From contig JAGXSO010000143.1 in NCBI GenBank assembly GCA_018333775.1, positions 1 through 9,984 of the forward strand: a stretch of DNA of 9,984 nucleotides, given 5' to 3'. Under the pieces are notes generated by a model that saw only the letters and a program-made list of their open reading frames with translations, had not been told where the DNA came from and made no database searches. Origin of the DNA: Truepera sp. GTDB lineage: Bacteria > Deinococcota > Deinococci > Deinococcales > Trueperaceae. This document shows positions 1 through 4,536 of the stretch, one piece after another. The translations under genes and the position numbers were made by a program. Position 1 is the stretch's first letter, and every line of letters begins with the position of its first letter.

Positions 1-78
1 GTAACTCCCGTTGCTCGGACGTACCGCTACATCAAGGCGGGCTTTGGAAACATCGATGCCAACAAAGACTTCTCCCAC
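1..78 (-). CDS. IS110-family transposase, N-terminal 26 codons (cut by window edge)
   Basis: This is the start of a leftward gene that continues past the left edge. Read from a GTG at 78, the frame gives a protein whose first strand is VFVGIDVSKARLDVAV, the RNase H-like N-terminal signature of IS110-family (DEDD) transposases. The Asp at residue 9 would be the first catalytic acidic residue. A strong ribosome binding site (AAGGAGG, bases 90-84) stands 5 bases before the GTG, which fixes the start. IS110 enzymes recombine the element under guidance of an RNA made from the element's own non-coding end. Only 26 residues are visible, so it cannot be said whether the gene is intact or whether it belongs to the IS110 or IS1111 subgroup. 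Its orientation is divergent from the lanthipeptide gene on its right. Confidence 0.85.
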   Translation of the reverse strand, partial: MGEVFVGIDVSKARLDVAVRPSNGSY

Positions 79-250
79 AAGAGCCTCCTTTGTGCCTCTG
101 GGATAGGACTTGCTCCAGCAGCATCCTTCCTTGCAGATACGAGCTTACAGGCTCTGACAACCGTTCGGACTCGAGCTGGAGACTCCGGCACGGCGATCCA
201 TGCTTTCTCACGGTCTCCTAGACCTTGGAGGTAACGGTCTGCCGTGCCGT
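1..250 (-). mobile_element. IS110-family insertion element, upstream end (right boundary uncertain)
   Basis: The transposase start at 78 implies that the element's non-coding upstream end extends rightward from it. IS110 elements lack long terminal inverted repeats, so the exact boundary cannot be read here. It must fall before the lanthipeptide gene's ribosome binding site at 269, and 250 is only a working limit. The non-coding stretch contains a 9-base inverted repeat (CGGCACGGC 186-194, GCCGTGCCG 241-249) enclosing a perfect 5-bp hairpin (212-216 with 220-224). In IS110-subgroup elements this end encodes the bridge (seeker) RNA, and folded structure would fit that. This assignment rests on position and structure, not on a sequence match. 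Confidence 0.4.
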
Positions 251-268
251 GTCCCAATCTCAAGATAC

Positions 269-277
269 AAGGAGGTG
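269..277 (+). promoter_or_regulatory. Strong ribosome binding site of the lanthipeptide gene
   Basis: AAGGAGGTG is a near-perfect match to the anti-Shine-Dalgarno sequence and sits 7 bases before the ATG at 285. It is among the strongest such sites in the window, which fits an abundantly made precursor peptide. It also sets a limit on how far the neighbouring IS110 element can extend. Confidence 0.8.
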
Positions 278-284
278 AATACTT

Positions 285-461
285 ATGCCTACAAACCCGT
301 TCGATCTCGACAGCTTGGATCTACAGGTTAGCCCCATCCAGGGCTCTGGAGATCTGGTTGAGCCACAGAAGACTCCGATTTTTTCTGTGCTGAGTACCAT
401 TTGCTGCGTAATCATTACCGCGGCGTTCAGCTGTATACCCACCGCTGGCGGCTGTCGGTAG
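285..461 (+). CDS. lanA: Class I lanthipeptide (lantibiotic) precursor peptide
   Basis: This encodes a 58-residue precursor of a ribosomally made, post-translationally modified antimicrobial-type peptide. The leader (about 1-28) carries F-D-L-D at residues 6-9, the same positions as the F-N-L-D box of nisin and identical to the subtilin box, which is where the LanB dehydratase binds. It ends in EPQ (26-28), matching the Pro-Gln cleavage site of subtilin. The predicted core (29-58) starts KTPIFS and ends PTAGGCR. It has four Cys (40, 41, 50, 57) and seven Ser/Thr (30, 34, 37, 38, 45, 49, 53), enough for up to four (methyl)lanthionine rings. The start is fixed by AAGGAGGTG at 269-277, 7 bases before the ATG. 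No promoter is obvious upstream. A hairpin and an ABC exporter follow, and no modification enzymes are in view. The hydrophobic core alone could suggest a small membrane peptide, but the leader box and cleavage site argue against that. Confidence 0.85.
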   Translation: MPTNPFDLDSLDLQVSPIQGSGDLVEPQKTPIFSVLSTICCVIITAAFSCIPTAGGCR

Positions 462-495
462 TTGCGGTCGCCTTCTTCGCCATTAGCTAGGTGGC

Positions 496-535
496 AGCAG
501 CCTGGGAGTATAGCCAATGGCACTCCCGGGCTGCT
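496..535 (+). terminator. Strong hairpin between the lanthipeptide gene and the exporter genes (attenuator candidate)
   Basis: AGCAGCCTGGGAGT (496-509) pairs with ACTCCCGGGCTGCT (522-535). This makes a 14-bp stem with one G-U pair and a 12-base loop, 34 bases after the lanthipeptide stop codon. No run of T follows, so it is not a textbook intrinsic terminator. Hairpins in this position in lantibiotic operons commonly act as partial terminators or mRNA stabilisers that keep precursor expression above that of downstream genes. The same role is inferred here from position and stem strength. Confidence 0.6.
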
Positions 536-552
536 ACTCCGAGGAGCCTCTT

Positions 553-1362
553 ATGACTCTGACACGTAAAATAAAGCTGGAGGAATCCATGACGCGCAAC
601 TGGCAACTCTACCGGGCCGAGGCATACTATCAACTCTTGCAACAGCTTCGGGTACCGCTGCAGTTCTTCTTGATCCCGCTTGGAGTGCTCTTGCCGTATG
701 TGGCCCTGGTGCTCTTGAGTGAGTGGGTGCTCCAAACTCAGAGCGAACCGCTGCTGCTGGTCTTGTTTGGCACGCTCGGCACGTTCAACCTTGGCCTGAT
801 GGGGGTTGGCCTTGCTACCGCACAAGAGCGCGCCCAGGGCTGGATGCGGCTCAAGCGGGCTTCCCCTATGCCCCCCCTGGCCCACTTTGTCGGCAAGATC
901 ACTGTTACGCTCGTGACCGCGGCGCTCTTTGCGCTCGCCTTGCTGCTCATCGCCGCCTGGGCGGGTCACCTGCCAGCTACCATCGGCGAGGTAGCGAGGG
1001 TTTTTGTGCTGATAATCCTGGGCGCACTCGCCTTTTGCGCCTTGGGGCTAGCACTGGCCTATGCCGGTGGCCCGAATACTGCCCAGTCGCTTATCCCCCA
1101 GGTGATCCTGGTGCTCCTTGCCCTGGCGTTGCTACCCGCGTTCGACGTTTTGCCGAGCGCATTACAAGCGCCGGTGCAAACGCTCAACATGGTCTCGCCT
1201 GTCTATCACTTCGCGGTGCTTACCTTCGGCTTTACCGGGCTACCCGGGCTCCAGGGCGGACCCGCCTGGTTGCATGCCCTGGCGCTGGTCGGCCTGACTG
1301 TGCTGTTTACCGTCCTGGCCATCTACCTCTACCGCCGCGATGAAGGTAGAACCTATGGCTGA
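553..1362 (+). CDS. ABC-2 type exporter permease, first subunit
   Basis: This is an integral membrane half-transporter of about 269 residues with six predicted membrane helices. They include a first helix around PLQFFLIPLGVLLPYVALVL and a last helix ending in a basic C-terminus (YLYRRDEG). Between helices 2 and 3 lies a cytoplasmic motif, ERAQGWMRLKRASP, shared with the second permease and typical of ABC-2 permeases of the multidrug/YvfS type. The start at 553 has GAGGAG 6 bases upstream; an ATG at 589 with GGAGG 5 bases upstream is equally possible. It is the first of three tandem exporter genes. Directly following the lanthipeptide gene, it could serve as a LanE/LanG-like immunity subunit, matching those proteins in size and helix number, but that is inferred from context alone. 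Confidence 0.85.
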   Translation: MTLTRKIKLEESMTRNWQLYRAEAYYQLLQQLRVPLQFFLIPLGVLLPYVALVLLSEWVLQTQSEPLLLVLFGTLGTFNLGLMGVGLATAQERAQGWMRLKRASPMPPLAHFVGKITVTLVTAALFALALLLIAAWAGHLPATIGEVARVFVLIILGALAFCALGLALAYAGGPNTAQSLIPQVILVLLALALLPAFDVLPSALQAPVQTLNMVSPVYHFAVLTFGFTGLPGLQGGPAWLHALALVGLTVLFTVLAIYLYRRDEGRTYG

Positions 1363-1401
1363 ACCCGCTCTTTTCGGTAATACTCATCGGGGAGGTCCGC
1401 T

Positions 1402-2193
1402 GTGACACCCACGTACGCTCTACCTGCTAACAAAAGACTCTTCAGAATCTACCTGGCGGAGCTCTACTACACGCTCTTGCAGCAGTATCGCCAGCCGCTC
1501 AGGGCGCTATTTGACCTGTTCTGGCCAATACTGTTTTACCTCCTCTTTGCAGTCTTTTTCAGGGACAACCTCCTGGCTGCCAGCGTTCAGGGGATTCCGG
1601 CCAGCGTTTACCTGCTGGCTGTTGCCGGCATGTTCGGAGCGCTTACGGTGGCGCTGCAAGGCTTCGGCCAGAGCCTGGCGCTCGAGCGGGCTCGGGGGTG
1701 GATGCGCCTGAGGCGGGCCTCGCCCACGCCCGTCACGGCCTATTTTGCCGCCCGGCTGTCCGCCGTCCTGCTCCTCGGCACCGCGCTCACCCTGGGAATG
1801 CTGCTCAGCGCCATCTTCCTTGTCGGGCTGAGCCTGACCCTCACCCAGGCCCTGGGGCTGGTGGTCGCCCTTATGGTGGGTGTGCTGCCGTTTGCAGCGC
1901 TGGCGCTGGCGCTGGGGTATCTGGTGGCCCCGGGGAGCGCTGCTGCGGTCGTCCAGTGGAGCTATTATCTGCTGCTCATTCCCATGCTGCTGGGGCCAAT
2001 TGCCCTCGAGGCCTTGCCTCTGGGGGTGCAGCTAGTTGTCCAGCAACTGCCCAGCTACAACCTCACCCAGATCGCGTTGGGAAGCATTGGCTGGCCTCAG
2101 ACCGAGCTTTGGGCCAGCTATCTGTCACTCGGGCTATTCACCCTTATCGCCCTGGCCCTGGCGGTCTGGGCCTACCGCCGCGAGGAAGGCTGA
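1402..2193 (+). CDS. ABC-2 type exporter permease, second subunit
   Basis: This 263-residue membrane protein has six predicted helices and is clearly paralogous to the preceding gene. The two share the N-terminal pattern LAELYYTLLQQYRQPL (against RAEAYYQLLQQLRVPL), the loop ERARGWMRLRRASPTP, and the C-terminal YRREEG (against YRRDEG). The pair would form the heterodimeric membrane channel served by the ATPase that follows. It starts with GTG at 1402, preceded by GGAGGT 5 bases upstream, and lies 39 bases after the first permease. It ends 21 bases before the preferred ATPase start, so all three genes look co-transcribed. LanEFG immunity systems also use two different permeases with one ATPase, but heterodimeric drug exporters share that layout, so the substrate is not settled by sequence. 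Confidence 0.85.
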   Translation: MTPTYALPANKRLFRIYLAELYYTLLQQYRQPLRALFDLFWPILFYLLFAVFFRDNLLAASVQGIPASVYLLAVAGMFGALTVALQGFGQSLALERARGWMRLRRASPTPVTAYFAARLSAVLLLGTALTLGMLLSAIFLVGLSLTLTQALGLVVALMVGVLPFAALALALGYLVAPGSAAAVVQWSYYLLLIPMLLGPIALEALPLGVQLVVQQLPSYNLTQIALGSIGWPQTELWASYLSLGLFTLIALALAVWAYRREEG

Positions 2194-2214
2194 TTGTCCA
2201 TGAAAGGAAGAGTT

Positions 2215-3159
2215 ATGGCTGAACCTGTCTCACAACTGCAACCGTCCTATCACCCCACGGCGCCCCAGGCTGCCCCTGTGGTCGAGATCAGCAACGTGAC
2301 CAAGCGCTTTGGTAAGGTCACTGCGGTAGACGGGGTGACCCTTACCTTTTACCCCGACCAGGTCACCGCGCTTTTAGGGCCTAATGGCGCCGGCAAGACT
2401 ACCCTGATCAACCTGATGCTGGGCCTGCTGCGCCCCAGCTCGGGTAGCGTCAGGCTGTTCGGGCTGCACCCCCAGTCGCTGGCAGCCCGCGAGCGCACCG
2501 GGGTGATGCTGCAAACCTCGGGCGTGCCGGAGACGCTCAAGGTGCGCGAGCTGATTGGGCTATTCCGCCTCTACTATCCCCAGCCCTTGCCCACCGCCGA
2601 GGTTATCGAGCTGGCCGGCCTGAGCGAGCTGGCCGAGCGCCTCTACGGCAAACTGTCCGGCGGAGAGAAGCAACGGGTCCACTTTGCCCTGGCCATCTGC
2701 GGCGACCCTAAGCTGCTCTTCCTCGACGAGCCCACCGCCTCGCTGGATATCGAACTGCGGCAGGGGTTCTGGCGCAGCGTCGCGCGGTTCAAAGCTCGTG
2801 GGGCCACTATCCTTTTCACCACCCACCACTTAGATGAGGCCGATACCTACGCCGAGCGGATTGTGGTCATTCACCAGGGCAAGATACGGGCCGATGGTCC
2901 CAAGAGCGAGATCAAAGCCCGGGTGGCCGGCAAGCGGGTACGTTGCAAGACCGTGCTGACGCCGGAGCTGCTGCGCCAGGAACCGCTGGTCTACGAGGTC
3001 AGGGAGGTTGGGGGACGGCTGGAGATCCTGACCGATAAGCCTGAACAGCTCATCCCCCGGCTCACCGCTCTGGACCCCGCCCTGAGTGAGCTCGAGGTGG
3101 ACTCGGGGGTGCTCGAGGAGGTCTTTTTGAGCCTGCTGCGCGACTCTGAGCGCAACTAA
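2215..3159 (+). CDS. ABC exporter ATP-binding protein
   Basis: This cytoplasmic ATPase of about 314 residues energises the two permeases. From the ATG at 2215 it shows Walker A GPNGAGKTT (55-63), Q-loop Gln100 in GVMLQTSGVPETL, signature LSGGEKQRV (147-155), Walker B LLFLDEP (167-173), D-loop SLD (176-178) and a switch His at 204. Beyond residue 230 there is a C-terminal extension with alternating charge, like that of DrrA/NatA-type drug exporters and longer than the usual LanF. The Q-loop Gln is notable because characterised LanF proteins carry Glu there. Start choice: AAAGGA at 2203-2208 is 6 bases before the ATG at 2215. An in-frame ATG at 2200 and a TTG at 2194 are alternatives that would add 5 or 7 residues. 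The N-terminal 20 residues are Pro/Gln-rich before the fold begins. Confidence 0.9.
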   Translation: MAEPVSQLQPSYHPTAPQAAPVVEISNVTKRFGKVTAVDGVTLTFYPDQVTALLGPNGAGKTTLINLMLGLLRPSSGSVRLFGLHPQSLAARERTGVMLQTSGVPETLKVRELIGLFRLYYPQPLPTAEVIELAGLSELAERLYGKLSGGEKQRVHFALAICGDPKLLFLDEPTASLDIELRQGFWRSVARFKARGATILFTTHHLDEADTYAERIVVIHQGKIRADGPKSEIKARVAGKRVRCKTVLTPELLRQEPLVYEVREVGGRLEILTDKPEQLIPRLTALDPALSELEVDSGVLEEVFLSLLRDSERN

Positions 3160-3162
3160 GGG

Positions 3163-3217
3163 GCTGCCGAGTTGCGGACAGCTTCGCGGTAGCGCACAAT
3201 GCCGTTGGCTTGGCAGC
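3163..3217. terminator. Inverted repeat between convergent genes (possible terminator)
   Basis: GCTGCCGAG (3163-3171) can pair with CTTGGCAGC (3209-3217) over 9 positions with one G-U pair. The 37 bases between can form smaller stems. It occupies almost the whole gap between the exporter ATPase and the converging PIN gene, as a shared terminator would. There is no T-run on either side, so the call is tentative. Confidence 0.3.
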
Positions 3218-3219
3218 GC

Positions 3220-3627
3220 CTAACGCTTCACGGCGCGGGCACCCATTAGTTCGTAATGATGATCGAAGGTAGCAACGCGCCCCTTCACTTCCTGTGCAAT
3301 GACTGCGGTCACCGCATCCGTCAGGCTTATCTTCTGATCAGCAAAGCGTTGTAACAGTTCTGTCGCCTGCAGGTGCTGCCCCTCGGTCGGCCAGACGAGA
3401 TTGTAGAGCTGCCCATAGCCTGTGAGAAAGCGAAGACCAGGTTGCGTTCCCAAACGATAAAGGATCAGCCGATGCGCTTCATAAACGGTCGGTAGGCTGA
3501 CAAGTAAGGGAGCGCCTTCTTCTAGCAAGCGCTTAAGCAGCTCTCTTGCTGCTTGGTGGGCGCCGTCGCGACGATCGGCCAGGGCGTAGATCACGGCAGT
3601 GTCGACGAGGACAGGCGGCATGTTCAC
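3220..3627 (-). CDS. PIN-domain nuclease, VapC-like toxin candidate
   Basis: This 135-residue single-domain protein has the PIN (RNase) fold pattern. Strand 1 ends in VLVDTAVIYAL with Asp9. Acidic residues follow at Glu50 (TVYEAHRL), Asp104 (SLTDAVTAV) and Asp122 (VATFDHHYELMGA). All four metal-binding acidic positions are present, so catalytic ability is expected; family members usually cut tRNA, rRNA or mRNA. It starts at a GTG (3627) overlapping the stop of the upstream helix-turn-helix gene by 4 bases, which implies translational coupling. An ATG at 3621 would remove two residues. The two-gene order DNA-binding protein then PIN nuclease is that of a toxin-antitoxin module. The partner is an excisionase-type protein rather than a classic VapB, so assignment as toxin is inferred. 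Confidence 0.85.
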   Translation of the reverse strand: MNMPPVLVDTAVIYALADRRDGAHQAARELLKRLLEEGAPLLVSLPTVYEAHRLILYRLGTQPGLRFLTGYGQLYNLVWPTEGQHLQATELLQRFADQKISLTDAVTAVIAQEVKGRVATFDHHYELMGARAVKR

Positions 3628-3929
3628 TCGAAGGTGCGGTCCCAGTAGGCCTCGAGATCCGTTCGCGCGTCGCCAGGCTCCGCAGAACTGCCGATCCCGG
3701 TCAGTGCCTTCAAGGCTTCAGGTCTCGCCACGAACCATGTAGGTGGCTGTTTTTCCTCCCGCGAGCGCCCTTGCAGAAACGCCTGCAACTCGCTCTCAGA
3801 AACCCGCCAGGCGCGCCCCATTTTGAGGCCAAAGAGCTCGCCATCACGCAACCAGCGCCGGACAGTTGCCTCGTCAACTCGAAGCAGCGCCGCGACCTCT
3901 TGGGCGGTAAGGAGGTTTAAGGTCTTCAT
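3624..3929 (-). CDS. Excisionase-type helix-turn-helix protein, likely antitoxin of the PIN gene
   Basis: This 101-residue protein begins with a winged-helix DNA-binding domain of the excisionase/MerR-like kind (residues about 6-52): LLTAQEVAALLRVDEATVRRW, followed by the wing containing GRAWRVSESELQAFL. The remaining half is charged, with a Pro/Trp stretch and an acidic C-terminus (DLEAYWDRTFE) that could bind the partner nuclease. ATG at 3929 is preferred because the conserved domain begins five residues later; an ATG at 3956 would add nine residues with no homology value. No good ribosome binding site precedes 3929, which fits a short-leader or leaderless message from the promoter called just upstream. 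Such HTH-plus-PIN pairs are frequent in thermophile genomes. Autoregulation of the pair by this protein is inferred. Confidence 0.8.
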   Translation of the reverse strand: MKTLNLLTAQEVAALLRVDEATVRRWLRDGELFGLKMGRAWRVSESELQAFLQGRSREEKQPPTWFVARPEALKALTGIGSSAEPGDARTDLEAYWDRTFE

Positions 3930-3951
3930 GCAGGCATAGTAGCACATTACG

Positions 3952-3979
3952 AGCATAGCGTTATAGTGGCCGCGGTCAA
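3952..3979 (-). promoter_or_regulatory. Candidate promoter of the HTH-PIN module
   Basis: Reading leftward, TTGACC (3979-3974) and TATGCT (3957-3952) are separated by 16 bases. A start site near 3945 would leave a leader of about 16 bases before the ATG at 3929, consistent with the missing ribosome binding site. The -35 is 5/6 and the -10 is 4/6 to consensus. Confidence 0.4.
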
Positions 3980-4012
3980 GGGTAGGGCGCTAACAGTGTC
4001 CACCTCACCCCA

Positions 4013-4029
4013 TTCGGCAGGCTCAGGGC
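4013..4029. repeat. Fragment resembling a dispersed extragenic repeat
   Basis: TTCGGCAGGCTCAGGGC closely resembles the TTCGACAGGCTCAGG-type repeat core found scattered between genes in many bacterial genomes, especially Chloroflexota, cyanobacteria and metagenome assemblies. Only one copy is in the window, so its repeat nature is from recollection of the motif, not from the window itself. Confidence 0.3.
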
Positions 4030-4159
4030 AGGCCCAGACCCGGCCGGTAGGTCAGAGCCTCGGCTTGGTGTGCTTGCTCTGTCTTCTCCTCTCCCGCCAG
4101 GTCGCAGGTGGTACGGGCCACCGCTGGCTGCTGCCAGGTAGCGCGGATACCGGGCCTTA

Positions 4160-4191
4160 GCAGAGCCGCGTTGGGCGAACGCGGCCTCTGC
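4160..4191. repeat. Long hairpin, 13-bp stem with one bulge
   Basis: GCAGAGCCGCGTT (4160-4172) pairs with AACGCGG plus CTCTGC (4178-4191). A single bulged C at 4185 interrupts the stem, and the loop is GGGCG. It is very stable as RNA on either strand. No T-run follows on either side, so its function is unknown. Confidence 0.55.
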
Positions 4192-4219
4192 GGCACTGAT
4201 GCCATCTACCCCTGTGGTG

Positions 4220-4240
4220 CCCGGCACGGCCTGTGCCGGG
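4220..4240. repeat. Perfect 8-bp hairpin
   Basis: CCCGGCAC (4220-4227) and GTGCCGGG (4233-4240) form a perfect stem with a 5-base loop, 28 bases after the previous hairpin. It lies within the same open but unrecognised frame. Confidence 0.55.
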
Positions 4241-4305
4241 TCGAGATGGTGGTGACCGCGCCATACCGGGTGACCGAGCACGGCGCCGGGTTTCTGTATG
4301 ACTAG

Positions 4306-4323
4306 AAGCCCCTCGAGGGGCTT
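4306..4323. terminator. 18-base perfect palindrome, terminator-like
   Basis: AAGCCCCTCGAGGGGCTT is perfectly self-complementary and begins one base after a TAG stop (4303-4305). Its position fits a terminator for whatever was transcribed rightward through 4100-4305. A T-run is missing on both sides (TTTT appears only some 8 bases downstream), so termination efficiency is uncertain. Confidence 0.45.
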
Positions 4324-4388
4324 ACAGCGATTTTCACAAATACCGAGCGGTTCAGCGCGGGTATCCGGGTTGGCAAGAGCTCTGCATC

Positions 4389-4414
4389 GCCTATGTCGCC
4401 GATAGTTCATAGGC
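4389..4414. repeat. 7-bp inverted repeat
   Basis: GCCTATG (4389-4395) and CATAGGC (4408-4414) are perfect inverted copies separated by 12 bases. They lie 35 bases before the -35 box of the regulator/efflux operon. This could be a weak terminator from the left or a protein-binding site; nothing in sequence decides. Confidence 0.35.
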
Positions 4415-4448
4415 CGCTTTATGCCTCATGCCTGTAGGCTTGCAGATC

Positions 4449-4477
4449 TTGACAAGGGTACCAATTTACATTGCAAT
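4449..4477 (+). promoter_or_regulatory. Promoter of the regulator-MFS operon
   Basis: A perfect TTGACA (4449-4454) and TGCAAT (4472-4477, 4/6 to consensus) are spaced by exactly 17 bases within the most AT-rich stretch of the window. A start near 4484 leaves a leader of about 50 bases. The -10 lies inside the palindrome ATTGCAAT (4470-4477), and the initial transcribed region holds ATGT-GCAA-ACAT (4486-4497). Both are plausible operators for the winged-helix protein encoded next, which would give autoregulation. Confidence 0.6.
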
Positions 4478-4513
4478 ATTTTTGGATGTGCAAACATAAA
4501 TGCGCGATCAATA

Positions 4514-4531
4514 CTCCTTGGACGTAAGGAG
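4514..4531 (+). promoter_or_regulatory. Hairpin that masks the regulator's ribosome binding site
   Basis: CTCCTT (4514-4519) is the exact complement of AAGGAG (4526-4531), the Shine-Dalgarno of the gene starting at 4537. The stem has six perfect pairs plus a possible G-U closing pair around a four-base loop. When folded it would hide the ribosome binding site, so translation may depend on melting, by temperature or ribosome/protein action. The stem is short, so the regulatory role is inferred. Confidence 0.45.
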
Positions 4532-4536
4532 AGCGA

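Larger units (their letters stand above)
4040..4440. other. About 400 bases without a confident gene; hairpin-rich, possible gene remnant
   Basis: I see no recognisable gene here. In the forward direction one frame stays open from about 4051 to a TAG at 4303-4305, with the C-terminal pattern RVEMVVTAPYRVTEHGAG. It lacks a convincing start and ribosome binding site, and its first part is low-quality, Cys/Arg-rich translation. The exact placement of an 18-base palindrome one base after the TAG suggests the 3' end of a decayed gene. Alternatively the stretch is a structured RNA locus, since it contains strong hairpins at 4160-4191 and 4220-4240, a GGTGACCG direct repeat (4251-4258, 4269-4276) and the palindrome CGGCGCCG (4281-4288). 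No tRNA-like fold was found. Confidence 0.35.

Noticed and set aside
27..263. Leftward open frame of 78 codons overlapping the IS110 end
   Set aside because: It overlaps the true transposase start in another frame, has no recognisable domain, and ends antisense to nothing conserved; it is more likely untranslated element DNA.
487..969. Leftward 160-codon frame antisense to the first permease
   Set aside because: It is composed of low-complexity Gln/His/Arg-rich translation typical of a shadow frame, opposite a clear membrane protein.
3218..3224. GCCTAAC, matching the integron attC half-site RYYYAAC, beside a toxin-antitoxin-like module
   Set aside because: No GTTRRRY partner at attC spacing was found, and there is no integrase or cassette array in the window; a 7-base match is expected by chance.
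3976..4410. Leftward 144-codon frame through the gene-poor stretch
   Set aside because: It has no domain pattern and no ribosome binding site, and its translation includes the dispersed-repeat sequence read as PALSLPNG, a common spurious-protein signature.
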